A stretch of DNA of 59,655 nt from Bdellovibrionales bacterium. Its GTDB lineage: Bacteria > Bdellovibrionota > Bdellovibrionia > Bdellovibrionales > UBA1609. The notes under the pieces were generated by a model, which saw only the letters and a list, made by a program, of their open reading frames with translations, did no database searches and was not told the DNA's origin. The position numbers and the translations under genes were made by a program. Positions 8,727 to 16,756 of the stretch are shown here, one piece after another (position 1 is the stretch's first letter; every line of letters starts with the position of its first letter). The stretch covers positions 1 through 59,655 of the forward strand of contig JAAOIH010000007.1 of the NCBI GenBank assembly GCA_015163875.1, read 5' to 3'.

Positions 8727-8816
8727 CTTTTTTAGTTTTGGTTTTAGTTTTAGTTTTAGTTTTGGTTTTGGTTTTAGTTTTAGTTTTAGTTTTAGTTTTA
8801 GTTTTTAGTTTTAGTT
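8727..8816. repeat. (TTTTAG)n/(TTTTGG)n hexamer array
   Basis: About fifteen hexamers of TTTTAG and TTTTGG fill the spacer between the yciA start and the xer stop, and the last few may overlap the xer C-terminus. Same composition as the arrays at 7513 and 8254, so all three spacers in this minus-strand cluster are T/G-type repeats. Confidence 0.85.
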
Positions 8817-9698
8817 TTCTTTTGCCAAGGGGTGATGTGTGTTTAATTCTTTTTCTTCTTGTTTATTAGAAACACTAGTATAAATTTGTGTAGTTTGTAA
8901 ACTAGAATGTCCTAGTAAAATTTGAATAGATCGTAAATCTGTTCCTGAATTTAACAAAGCAGTTGCGCAACCGTGGCGAAACTTATGTGGGCTAACAGAG
9001 TCGATATCTAAATTAGATTTTAATGCCCATGTTTTTAACCATCGCCAAACATCTACGCGGCTTAAGCGATTTCCGCGGTTGTTAACTAGTAAAGCATCTT
9101 CTTTTTTTTTTGCCAAAGAGGCTCTGCTATTTTTTAAATATAAATTAACTTGATTTAAAACGCTATCAATTAACGGAAGCAGTCTTTGTTTGTTTCCTTT
9201 TCCAGTTACAATTAAAGATGCGTCACTTTGGTTAAAGTCATATAAATTTACATTAATTAATTCGCTGACTCTGCAACCTAAGCCAAATAATAAAATTAAT
9301 AAAGTTTGGTTTCTAATAGTTTTGCTATCGTTTTCTACTTGAGAGGATTTTAATAAAATTTGAAAGTCTTCAAAAGACAAAGCCTTTGGCAAAGTAACCG
9401 TAACTTTTGGTAATTTTAAACTTCGCAACTCTGGAGCTTTTTCGCCCTGATTTTCACAAAAACGAAAATAACTTCTTACACTGCTAATTACTCTAGCTTG
9501 CGATCTTGTGCTTAATTTTTTTTTATTTAAAAAATAAGAAAACTGACTAATATCTTTTTTTAAAGAAATAAATTCAACATACATTTCTAAATCACGACGA
9601 TAAGCTAAAACTGTATTATTGGCCCGCCCTTTTATATTTTGAAGATCGTCAAAAAACTCCACCCAATATTTTAAAGCTTTAATTTGCAACCTAGACAT
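8811..9698 (-). CDS. xerC: Xer-type tyrosine recombinase
   Basis: Site-specific recombinase of 295 residues, XerC/XerD family, that resolves chromosome dimers at dif. Domains: SAM-like N-terminal core-binding domain (about 10-90) and catalytic domain (about 105-280). All catalytic residues are visible: Arg143 (GCRVSEL), a lysine in the TGKGNK beta-hairpin, His238 and Arg241 (HKFRHG), His264 (LLGHSS) and the Tyr273 nucleophile (QIYTSV). Length and single-domain layout fit a housekeeping Xer rather than a phage integrase. XerC versus XerD cannot be told by reading. No dif site was recognised in the window. Confidence 0.85.
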   Translation of the reverse strand: MSRLQIKALKYWVEFFDDLQNIKGRANNTVLAYRRDLEMYVEFISLKKDISQFSYFLNKKKLSTRSQARVISSVRSYFRFCENQGEKAPELRSLKLPKVTVTLPKALSFEDFQILLKSSQVENDSKTIRNQTLLILLFGLGCRVSELINVNLYDFNQSDASLIVTGKGNKQRLLPLIDSVLNQVNLYLKNSRASLAKKKEDALLVNNRGNRLSRVDVWRWLKTWALKSNLDIDSVSPHKFRHGCATALLNSGTDLRSIQILLGHSSLQTTQIYTSVSNKQEEKELNTHHPLAKEN

Positions 9699-9777
9699 AA
9701 AGAAATATTATGTTACAATTAAACCCCCGTCAACAACAACAAAACCACCTCACCCCTCAAATCAAACCAAGCCCCTT

Positions 9778-9852
9778 TTGAGGGTCAGGTACACCCCCTA
9801 AAAAGGGGTGTACCTGACCCCCCCATAAAAAAGGGGTGTACCTGACCCTCAA
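9778..9852. repeat. Palindromic repeat GGGTCAGGTACACC, locus 1
   Basis: Left arm TTGAGGGTCAGGTACACCCC (9778-9797), then two right arms GGGGTGTACCTGACCC at 9805-9820 and 9833-9848. The outer pair 9778-9797 and 9833-9852 is a perfect 20-bp inverted repeat; the inner pair is a perfect 16-bp hairpin with a 7-base loop. The same element recurs at about 55.1 kb. It is much more GC-rich than the surrounding DNA. It resembles REP/BIME elements mobilised by RAYT transposases, but no transposase is present here. Confidence 0.9.
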
Positions 9853-10023
9853 ATAGCTCAGTTGGTGCTAATGAAACGGTGACAGATTGTCACCAGTTGG
9901 CGTGGTCACTTCTGACCCTAAAGTACCTGACTATCAAGTGGCTGTAGGATTGAGGGCTTGCGCTTTTTTGTAAAGTTTGGTATTTCTTTTTATTGCTTGT
10001 ACTAAAAACTAAAGAGGTAAATC
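9849..10023. other. Gene-free spacer with small hairpin and tRNA D-arm-like string
   Basis: Holds a perfect hairpin GGTGACA/TGTCACC (9878-9894, 3-base loop), degenerate fragments of the palindrome (TGACCCTAAAGTACCTGAC near 9912-9930), and the string TAGCTCAGTTGGT that looks like a tRNA D-arm. No ORF. The last 40 bases include the rpmF leader and its AAGAGG ribosome-binding site. Confidence 0.6.
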
Positions 10024-10224
10024 ATGCCACAGCCGAAGAAAAAAACATCTAAATCTAGAAGAAATATGAGGCGATCTCATGATGGATTAAGCTCTGCCTC
10101 TCCTTGGACTTGTTCTAAAACTGGCGAAATGCATCAGTCGCATCGTGCTTATAAGGGTGACGATGGAGCTTTTTATTATAAGGGAAAAGCAATTTCTGCT
10201 GCAAAAGATAAAGACGAAGCTTAA
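10024..10224 (+). CDS. rpmF: 50S ribosomal protein L32
   Basis: Small basic ribosomal protein, 66 residues, with the hallmark PKKKTSKSRRNMRRSHDGL N-terminus. Only one cysteine is present, so this is a zinc-free form. It opens the fatty-acid cluster as usual, but plsX, which normally sits between rpmF and fabH, is missing. AGAGG precedes the ATG. Confidence 0.95.
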   Translation: MPQPKKKTSKSRRNMRRSHDGLSSASPWTCSKTGEMHQSHRAYKGDDGAFYYKGKAISAAKDKDEA

Positions 10225-10254
10225 ATTTTAAAGCATCTTTAACACTCACCTCTT

Positions 10255-11271
10255 ATGACTTTATTTAAAGCTTATATTAAAGGAACAGGATCTTTTTTTC
10301 CTGCAAAAAAACTTACCAACAAAGATCTTGAAAAATTAGTAGACACTAATGATCAATGGATAAAAGAACGCACCGGAATTTCTTCTCGCAGCATTGCCGC
10401 TGATAACGAAACCACAAGCGACCTTGCATACCAAGCTTCTTTACAGGCAATTAAATCTGCAAATATAAAAAAAACTGATATTGATTTTATTATATTAGCT
10501 ACTGCAACTCCTGATTATCCAATGCCAAACACTGCTTGTTTGGTTCAACATAAATTAGGAATTCAAAACTGCCCTGCTTTAGATATGTCTGCGGCTTGCT
10601 CTGGTTTTGTTTATGCATTGTCTGTTGCAAATCAATTTATTCAAACTGGAACTTATAAAAATATTTTAGTAATAGGTGCAGAAGTTCTTCATAATTTTGT
10701 TAACTACACAGACAGAAATACATGTATTTTATTTGGAGACGGAGCAGGAGCTACAATTTTAAGCAGAAACGAACAATGCGACGACAGCGTAAACAACAGC
10801 ATAAACGACAGAGGGATTGCATCACATCACCTCGGCGCCGATGGATCACAAAGTGATTTATTGGAGGTTCCTGCGGGAGGGTCAGCACAAGTTATTACTC
10901 CCGAGATTTTAAAAAATCATGGTCACTGTGTTGTGATGAAGGGAAAAGAATTATTTAAAGAAGCTGTTTTAAGCATGAGCCAAAGATGCACAGAAGCTTT
11001 GGAAAAAAATAATTTAACTAACAAAGATATAGATTGGGTTATACCTCATCAAGCAAATACTAGAATAATTAATGCTGTTGCAAAACAACTTGATGTTCCT
11101 TTAGAAAAAGTAATTAACGAAATTAAAAACATGGGAAACACTTCTGCCGCAACAGTGCCTATGGCCTTAGACATTGCAGTTAAAGATGGTAGAATAAAAA
11201 AAGGTCATTGGGTTTTACTTGTGGCTTTTGGATCTGGGTTAACTAGCGGTAGTGTATTATTAAAATATTAA
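10255..11271 (+). CDS. fabH: 3-oxoacyl-ACP synthase III
   Basis: Initiates type II fatty acid synthesis by condensing acetyl-CoA (or another acyl-CoA) with malonyl-ACP. 338 residues, slightly long. The catalytic triad is intact: Cys115 (SAACSGF), His265 (PHQAN) and Asn295 (GNTSAAT). A small Asn/Asp/Ser-rich insertion (DDSVNNSINDRG, about 176-187) follows GDGAGATIL and accounts for the extra length. First fatty-acid gene of a fabH-fabD-fabG-acpP-fabF cluster on one strand. Confidence 0.95.
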   Translation: MTLFKAYIKGTGSFFPAKKLTNKDLEKLVDTNDQWIKERTGISSRSIAADNETTSDLAYQASLQAIKSANIKKTDIDFIILATATPDYPMPNTACLVQHKLGIQNCPALDMSAACSGFVYALSVANQFIQTGTYKNILVIGAEVLHNFVNYTDRNTCILFGDGAGATILSRNEQCDDSVNNSINDRGIASHHLGADGSQSDLLEVPAGGSAQVITPEILKNHGHCVVMKGKELFKEAVLSMSQRCTEALEKNNLTNKDIDWVIPHQANTRIINAVAKQLDVPLEKVINEIKNMGNTSAATVPMALDIAVKDGRIKKGHWVLLVAFGSGLTSGSVLLKY

Positions 11272-11296
11272 TATGTGTTAAACTTTGGAGTTGTTA

Positions 11297-12235
11297 ATGA
11301 ATGCAGCACTCTTCCCCGGGCAAGGCAGTCAGTATCTTGGAATGGGAGAATTTTTATATAAAAATTTTAAAAGCACTAAATTATTATTTGAAGAAGCTGG
11401 GGATGTTTTAAAAAAAGATTTTAAAAAACTTTGTTTTTTATCTGATGAAGAAACTTTAAAAATTACAACCAATACTCAGCCGTCTCTTTTATTAATTTCT
11501 TTTGCAAGTTTTACTGTATTAAAAAATAATTTAGGATTAAATTTTTCTCACCTTGCAGGTCACTCCGTTGGTGAATATTCAGCACTTGTTGCTAGCAAAG
11601 TAATATCTTTTTCTGACAGCTTAAAAGCTTTGCAAATTAGAGCAGACAATATGTCAAAAGCTCCATCTGGAGGAATGACTGCAATTATTGGCTTAAGCCA
11701 AGATGAAGTTATTTTTATTTGTCAAAAAGCATCACAAGAAACTAATACATTTGTAAGCCCTGCAAATGTTAACTCAAATGAACAAATAGTAATTAGCGGA
11801 GAATTAAAAGCTTTAACTTGGCTTCAGAAAAATAAAAATACTTTTTATTCACAAAAAAAATGGAAAGCTATAGCATTAAAAGTATCTTCTGCTTTTCACT
11901 CCCCTTTGATGAGCGAAACAGAAAAAGTTATGACAAAATATTTAAATACAATCTCTTTTAAAGATGCAGAAAATTTTATTTTACCAAATGCCAACCCCCT
12001 CCCCACAAAAAAAGCAGATGAATTAAAAAAATTATTATGTAATCAAATTTGCGCACCTGTGGAGTGGGTTAAAACAATGGATAATTTAAAAAATAATCAG
12101 ATACAATCTTGTATAGAAGTTGGTCCAAAAAAAGTTTTACATAGTTTAATGAAAAAAACATATCCAGAAATTAAAGTTTACCCAATGGACTCTTTAAGTG
12201 ATATTAAATCTATAGAGGATAATTTTTGTACATAA
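11297..12235 (+). CDS. fabD: Malonyl-CoA:ACP transacylase
   Basis: Transfers malonyl from CoA to ACP to supply fatty acid elongation. 312 residues from the ATG at 11297. Seen: FPGQGSQYLGMG at the N-terminus, nucleophile Ser90 in GHSVGEYSA and catalytic His201 in AFHSPLM. The frame is open four codons further to a TTG at 11285, but the ATG is preferred: GGAG lies six bases upstream and the family starts right before the FPGQGSQ motif. Confidence 0.94.
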   Translation: MNAALFPGQGSQYLGMGEFLYKNFKSTKLLFEEAGDVLKKDFKKLCFLSDEETLKITTNTQPSLLLISFASFTVLKNNLGLNFSHLAGHSVGEYSALVASKVISFSDSLKALQIRADNMSKAPSGGMTAIIGLSQDEVIFICQKASQETNTFVSPANVNSNEQIVISGELKALTWLQKNKNTFYSQKKWKAIALKVSSAFHSPLMSETEKVMTKYLNTISFKDAENFILPNANPLPTKKADELKKLLCNQICAPVEWVKTMDNLKNNQIQSCIEVGPKKVLHSLMKKTYPEIKVYPMDSLSDIKSIEDNFCT

Positions 12236-12236
12236 A

Positions 12237-12283
12237 GATACAGCTAAGATACAGCTAAGATACAGCTAAAATACAGCTAAAAT
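12237..12283. repeat. 11-bp tandem repeat upstream of fabG
   Basis: Four copies of GATACAGCTAA (12237, 12248, 12259, and 12270 with G to A) followed by a partial copy. It lies just after the fabD stop, in the 98-base leader of fabG. It may hold a promoter element or simply be a slippage product. Confidence 0.88.
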
Positions 12284-12333
12284 AAAAACACAAACACAAA
12301 TAAGACAAAGCTAAAATAAAAAGGACACTATTT

Positions 12334-13083
12334 ATGATATTAAAAGATAAAAAAATTGTTGTAACAGGTGCAAGCAGAGGGATTGGAAAGGCTATTGTAC
12401 TTTTACTAGCAAAACAAGGTGCGCAATTAGCTTTTAGTTATGCAAATAATAAACAATTAGCCGAAGATGTTTTAAAAGATGTTAAAAATATTTCACCTAA
12501 CCTAGATCACAGTATATTTAAATTAAATTTAAATGATTTAGATAATATTAAAAACCAAGTTACAGAATTAAAAAATCAATTTAAACAAATAGATGGCCTT
12601 GTTAATAATGCAGGAATAACTTGTGATCAAATTTTTCCATTAATGAAAGAAGAAGATTTTTTTAATGTAATACAAACTAATCTTATTGGTACAGTATTTT
12701 TAACAAAACAATTACTAAAACCTTTAATGAAAAGTAGCAAAGCTAGTGTTGTAAATATTAGTTCTGTTATTGCACATATTCCTCAATCAGGACAAAGTAA
12801 TTACGCAGCAAGCAAGGCAGGCATTGAAGCTTTTTCTAAATCTTTAGCCACAGAGCTTGGGCGAAAACAATTTCGAGTAAACTCTATTGCCCCTGGTTTT
12901 ATAAAAACAGATATGACAGAAAAATTATCAGAAGATCAAAAACAAGAAATTTTAAAACAAGTGCCTTTAAGTAGATATGGAAATGTTGACGAAATAGCAC
13001 AGGTTGCAAGTTTTTTATTAAGCGATAAATCATCTTATATTACAGGGCAAACACTTCATGTTAATGGTGGAATGTTTGGCTAA
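12334..13083 (+). CDS. fabG: 3-oxoacyl-ACP reductase
   Basis: NADPH-dependent ketoreductase of the fatty acid elongation cycle, 249 residues, classical short-chain dehydrogenase. Seen: TGASRGIGKA cofactor loop at 11-20, NNAG at 91-94, catalytic Ser (NISS, 143-144), Tyr157 and Lys161 (YAASK), and the C-terminal ITGQTLHVNGGM. AAGGA precedes the ATG. Confidence 0.95.
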   Translation: MILKDKKIVVTGASRGIGKAIVLLLAKQGAQLAFSYANNKQLAEDVLKDVKNISPNLDHSIFKLNLNDLDNIKNQVTELKNQFKQIDGLVNNAGITCDQIFPLMKEEDFFNVIQTNLIGTVFLTKQLLKPLMKSSKASVVNISSVIAHIPQSGQSNYAASKAGIEAFSKSLATELGRKQFRVNSIAPGFIKTDMTEKLSEDQKQEILKQVPLSRYGNVDEIAQVASFLLSDKSSYITGQTLHVNGGMFG

Positions 13084-13174
13084 AATATAGATAATACAAG
13101 TATTTACAAACCTCTTGCAGGAATTTAAAACTTAGCTTAGGATAGGCAAAATCATTGAAAAATGGAGATAAACT

Positions 13175-13402
13175 ATGAAAGATAAAGTTGTTAAAATTAT
13201 TGTAGATCATCTTGATGTTGATGCAGAAAAAGTACAACCAAAGTCCTCTTTTATAGATGATTTAGGCGCTGATAGTTTAGATATTGTAGAAATCGTAATG
13301 AGTTTTGAAGAAGAATTTGGAATCGAAATTCCTGACGAAAATGCAGAAAAATTAAAAACCGTTCAAGATGTATTAGACTATTTAAAAAAACATGTTTCTT
13401 AA
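13175..13402 (+). CDS. acpP: Acyl carrier protein
   Basis: Acidic four-helix carrier, 75 residues, that holds growing acyl chains on 4'-phosphopantetheine. The attachment serine is Ser34 in [11 protein letters not shown]. The TGGAGA site before the ATG is good. It sits between fabG and fabF, as in many bacteria. Confidence 0.97.
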   Translation: MKDKVVKIIVDHLDVDAEKVQPKSSFIDDLGADSLDIVEIVMSFEEEFGIEIPDENAEKLKTVQDVLDYLKKHVS

Positions 13403-13474
13403 TTTTTTTATATTTTTTTACAATTATAAAAATAATACTTAGTATTTTTTAAAAATAATAAAGCTGGTTTACTT

Positions 13475-14710
13475 ATGTCTAAAAAAAGAATTGTCATAAC
13501 TGGGCAAGGCGTACTAAGCCCTGTCGGAAATAACATATCAACTTTTTGGGACAATTTAATTCAATCTAAATCTGGAATTGCAACAATTACTCAATGTGAT
13601 ACAGAAAACTTAAAAGTTAAAATTGCAGGCGAGGTAAAAAACTTTAACCCTGATGATGTATTAAATAAAAAAGATCAAAAAAAAGTAGATCGTTTTATTT
13701 TATTAGGACTAGGTAGCACAGACCAAGCAATAAAAAATTCACAACTTAATTTATCTGACGAAAAAGTTTTACAAGAAACTGGAATTATTTTTGGTGTAGG
13801 ATTGGGAGGTCTGCCCTCTATTGAAAAACAAGCTGAATCATATTTTTCTGGAAAACGCATAAGTCCGTTTTTTATACCAAGTATAATTTCTAATCTTTTA
13901 CCTGGGCAGATTAGTTTAAAATACCCAGTTAAAGGCCCGCAATTTACAACAGCATCAGCTTGTGCATCTGGAGCTCACGCAATTATTACTGCAGCTAATT
14001 ATATTCAACAAGGAATTTGTAATAGAGTTATCACAGGCGGCACTGAATCTACAATTTGTCATCTTGCTTTAGAGGGTTTTGCATCAATGAAGGCACTTTC
14101 AACTAATAACGAAAACCCAGAGCAAGCAAGTTGTCCTTGGGATGAAAGCCGTGACGGATTTGTATTAAGCGAAGGATCAGCAAGTCTTATAATAGAAGAT
14201 TTAGACACAGCTATAAAAAGAAATGCACCAATTTATGCAGAGCTAATTGGTTGGGGAATGTCTGGTGACTCTTATCACATCACCTCCCCACATCCAACAG
14301 GTGAAGGCGCAGCTTTGGCTATGAAACTTGCATTAAATAAAGCAGAATTAAATCATGATAAAATAGATTATATTAATGCTCACGGAACTAGCACTCCTGT
14401 TGGTGACGAAGTTGAAACTCAAGCTATTAAAAATGTTTTTAAAGAGCATGCGTATAAATTAATGGTCAGCAGTACAAAAGGTGCAATGGGACATAGCCTT
14501 GGAGCCGCTGGCGCTATCGAGAGTTTAGTGTGTATAAAAAGCCTAGAGGAGCAAATTGCACCTCCAACTTTAAATTTAAAAAAACCTAGTAAAAATTGTG
14601 ATTTAGAGTATATTCCTAATCAAGGGCGTAAACTAAAAATAGACTATTGTTTAAATAATAGTTTTGGATTTGGAGGTACTAATGCTTCACTTATTTTTAA
14701 AAAATATTAA
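13475..14710 (+). CDS. fabF: 3-oxoacyl-ACP synthase II
   Basis: Elongating condensing enzyme of type II fatty acid synthesis, 411 residues. The Cys-His-His active site is visible: Cys163 (SACASGAHA), His303 (NAHGTSTP) and His340 (GAMGHSLGAAG), plus the C-terminal NSFGFGGTNASL. The downstream PLD-like gene starts inside its 3' end. Confidence 0.96.
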   Translation: MSKKRIVITGQGVLSPVGNNISTFWDNLIQSKSGIATITQCDTENLKVKIAGEVKNFNPDDVLNKKDQKKVDRFILLGLGSTDQAIKNSQLNLSDEKVLQETGIIFGVGLGGLPSIEKQAESYFSGKRISPFFIPSIISNLLPGQISLKYPVKGPQFTTASACASGAHAIITAANYIQQGICNRVITGGTESTICHLALEGFASMKALSTNNENPEQASCPWDESRDGFVLSEGSASLIIEDLDTAIKRNAPIYAELIGWGMSGDSYHITSPHPTGEGAALAMKLALNKAELNHDKIDYINAHGTSTPVGDEVETQAIKNVFKEHAYKLMVSSTKGAMGHSLGAAGAIESLVCIKSLEEQIAPPTLNLKKPSKNCDLEYIPNQGRKLKIDYCLNNSFGFGGTNASLIFKKY

Positions 14711-16145
14711 TATAAAATCAACTTTAAAGTCTTTTTATTTTTTATCTATTTTTGTTCTTTTTTTAAATACTGGATCTGCTTTAGAGCCTGTAAAAACTCA
14801 AGCATGGTTTCACCCAAATGATCCTTCGCTTTATGAAATTGCAAAAATTTTATCACAAGCTAAATCTAGCATTGATATTGCTATGTATAATATGACAGTT
14901 TCTGAAAGCAACCCTATTGTAGAAAGTCTTTTAAAAAAAGATATTCAAAAGCGTATTTATAATTCTGAGTTAAAAATTAGAATTATATTTCAAGGTTATG
15001 GTAGCAAAGAAAGTAAATTTTTAAAATTACAAAAATTAGAAGATATGGGAATAGATGTTAAATATTTTTCTAAGTCAAAAAAATTACATCATAAATTTGC
15101 AGTAATAGATGGCAATACTGTAGATGCAAAATTAATTACTGGTTCTGCAAATTGGTCTTTGTCGTCTTATAACAATTATAATGATAATATTTTGTATTTT
15201 GCAAATAGCCCTTTATTAAGCAAATCTTATCAAAGAGAATTTAATTTTTTATGGGAGAAATCAACAGAATTTGGAAATCAAAAAATTTACAAATCATATC
15301 ATAATTTATCTACACAAACACCTGAACAAACACCAGAACAAACATCTGTGCAAACATCTGTGCAAACAGTTACAGAAAATGGAGTTAAAACTTATTTTAA
15401 CTCTAAAATACTTAGCAAGCCATCTAAAAATAAAAAAAATATAAATGCAGCTGATTATATTTTAACTAATAAAATTGTTGAAAAAATTAATCAGGCAAAA
15501 AACACAATCAATATTGCAACAACTCGTATTAAGTTGTTTCCTATATACTCGGCATTATTAAAAGCTGCAAAGCGTGGTGTAAATATTAATATTATTGTAA
15601 CAATGGCTCAGTATGAAACTTTTTATAAACGCAAAAAAAATAATTTAACAATTTGTAAATATGAGTTTAGCCCTAAATGCTCTATTGGAATAAAATATTC
15701 TACACTTCTTGAAAAAGATTCTTTAACATATAAAAATATAGCAGTTAGAATTAAATATTTTGATTTTAGGCCTGATCAGTCTATACAAAAACAAATGCAT
15801 CATAAATATATAATTATAGATAATAAATATGTACTTACAGGGTCTTTTAATTGGTCTTTTTCTTCTGAGTTTCAACATATAGAAAATTTGTTATTTATAG
15901 ACGCTCATTACTACCCTAATATGATTAATCAATTTAAAAAAGATTTTGCTAGCTTATGGATAAACAATAGAGACAAGTTTGATAGTTTGTACAATAATTT
16001 AAAAGAAAATTTTAAACAGAGTATAAAATTTAAATGTGCAATTGACCCAATAAGCCTTAGCTATTCACAAATTGATAAAATTAGAAAATTAATTTTAGAG
16101 TATAAACGAAAGACAAAAACCAGAAGATTAAATCTCTGTTTATAA
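14682..16145 (+). CDS. Secreted phospholipase D-like protein with two HKD motifs
   Basis: About 487 residues. An N-terminal hydrophobic segment (FYFLSIFVLFLNTGSA) looks like a signal peptide, so the enzyme is probably exported. Two PLD domains carry HxK(x4)D motifs: LHHKFAVID followed by GSANWS, and MHHKYIIID followed by GSFNWS. Two complete motifs are needed for one active site, so it should hydrolyse a phosphodiester (phospholipid or nucleic acid). The domains are joined by a Thr/Pro/Glu/Gln repeat. The ATG at 14682, with GGAGG five bases upstream, is preferred over the TTG at 14664; it overlaps fabF by 29 bases. Substrate unknown. Confidence 0.8.
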   Translation: MLHLFLKNINIKSTLKSFYFLSIFVLFLNTGSALEPVKTQAWFHPNDPSLYEIAKILSQAKSSIDIAMYNMTVSESNPIVESLLKKDIQKRIYNSELKIRIIFQGYGSKESKFLKLQKLEDMGIDVKYFSKSKKLHHKFAVIDGNTVDAKLITGSANWSLSSYNNYNDNILYFANSPLLSKSYQREFNFLWEKSTEFGNQKIYKSYHNLSTQTPEQTPEQTSVQTSVQTVTENGVKTYFNSKILSKPSKNKKNINAADYILTNKIVEKINQAKNTINIATTRIKLFPIYSALLKAAKRGVNINIIVTMAQYETFYKRKKNNLTICKYEFSPKCSIGIKYSTLLEKDSLTYKNIAVRIKYFDFRPDQSIQKQMHHKYIIIDNKYVLTGSFNWSFSSEFQHIENLLFIDAHYYPNMINQFKKDFASLWINNRDKFDSLYNNLKENFKQSIKFKCAIDPISLSYSQIDKIRKLILEYKRKTKTRRLNLCL

Positions 16146-16175
16146 AAAATTATATTTTAAAAATGGAATCATTGT

Positions 16176-16742
16176 ATGACTTCACCTATTTTTATTAGCT
16201 CTGACCATGCAGGTATTAAACTAAAATCATTTCTTTTAAAAAATTTAACAAAGCATTTAGTAACAGACTTAGGGCCACTTAGCTATAGCTCTGGCTCTGG
16301 CTCTGGCGCTGACGCTGGATCTGGCGCTGGCGCTGACTCTGACGCTAAAAATTTTTCTGTGGATTATCCAGATTTTGCAGATTTAGTTTGTAAAAAAATA
16401 CAAGAACATAACAACAGTTTATCTAAAGGAATTCTTATTTGTGGGTCTGGACAAGGCATGGTTATGCGTGCAAATAAATATCATTTTATTAAGGCTGGTC
16501 TTTGTCACACAAGCTATTGTGCAAAATTAATTAGACAGCATAATGATGCCAATGTTTTATGCTTAGCTGCAAGGCCTGTGTCAGAAAAAGAAAATGCAGA
16601 TTTTATAAACAACCCCTCCATAGTAAATAATAAATTATTTGCCAATGCCTTAAAAATTGTAGAAACTTTTTTAAGTAGTGACTTTCAAGGCGGCAGGCAT
16701 AATGATCGTGTAAAAAAGTTACAGACTAAAGTTACAAATTAA
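16176..16742 (+). CDS. rpiB: Ribose-5-phosphate isomerase B with Gly/Ser/Ala insertion
   Basis: Interconverts ribose 5-phosphate and ribulose 5-phosphate in the pentose phosphate pathway. Family features: [10 protein letters not shown] at the N-terminus, catalytic Cys89 (CGSGQGM), RANKYH and [14 protein letters not shown]. At 188 residues it is nearly 40 longer than usual. About 20 of these (residues 38-57) are a Ser/Gly/Ala/Asp run between the second strand and the VDYPDFA motif, encoded by GC-rich hexamer repeats. The C-terminal end is also somewhat extended. Located directly before glyA. Confidence 0.9.
   Translation: MTSPIFISSDHAGIKLKSFLLKNLTKHLVTDLGPLSYSSGSGSGADAGSGAGADSDAKNFSVDYPDFADLVCKKIQEHNNSLSKGILICGSGQGMVMRANKYHFIKAGLCHTSYCAKLIRQHNDANVLCLAARPVSEKENADFINNPSIVNNKLFANALKIVETFLSSDFQGGRHNDRVKKLQTKVTN
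16288..16346 (+). repeat. GC-rich hexamer repeat inside rpiB
   Basis: Consecutive (T/G)CTGG(C/A) and GCTGAC-type hexamers encode an alternating Ser/Gly/Ala/Asp stretch. The run is markedly GC-rich compared with the rest of the gene and is absent from typical RpiB proteins. Confidence 0.85.
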
Positions 16743-16756
16743 AAACGGATACACAA

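Noticed and set aside
9778-9852. Classical rho-independent terminator for xer or rpmF
   Set aside because: The hairpin is strong, but no T-run follows on either strand and the arms recur at a distant locus, which fits a dispersed repeat better.
9849-9930. Possible tRNA gene or tRNA fragment (TAGCTCAGTTGGT)
   Set aside because: The string looks like a D-arm, but the GAGC half of the D-stem, the anticodon stem and the GTTCGA T-loop are missing, so no tRNA can be folded. At best a relic.
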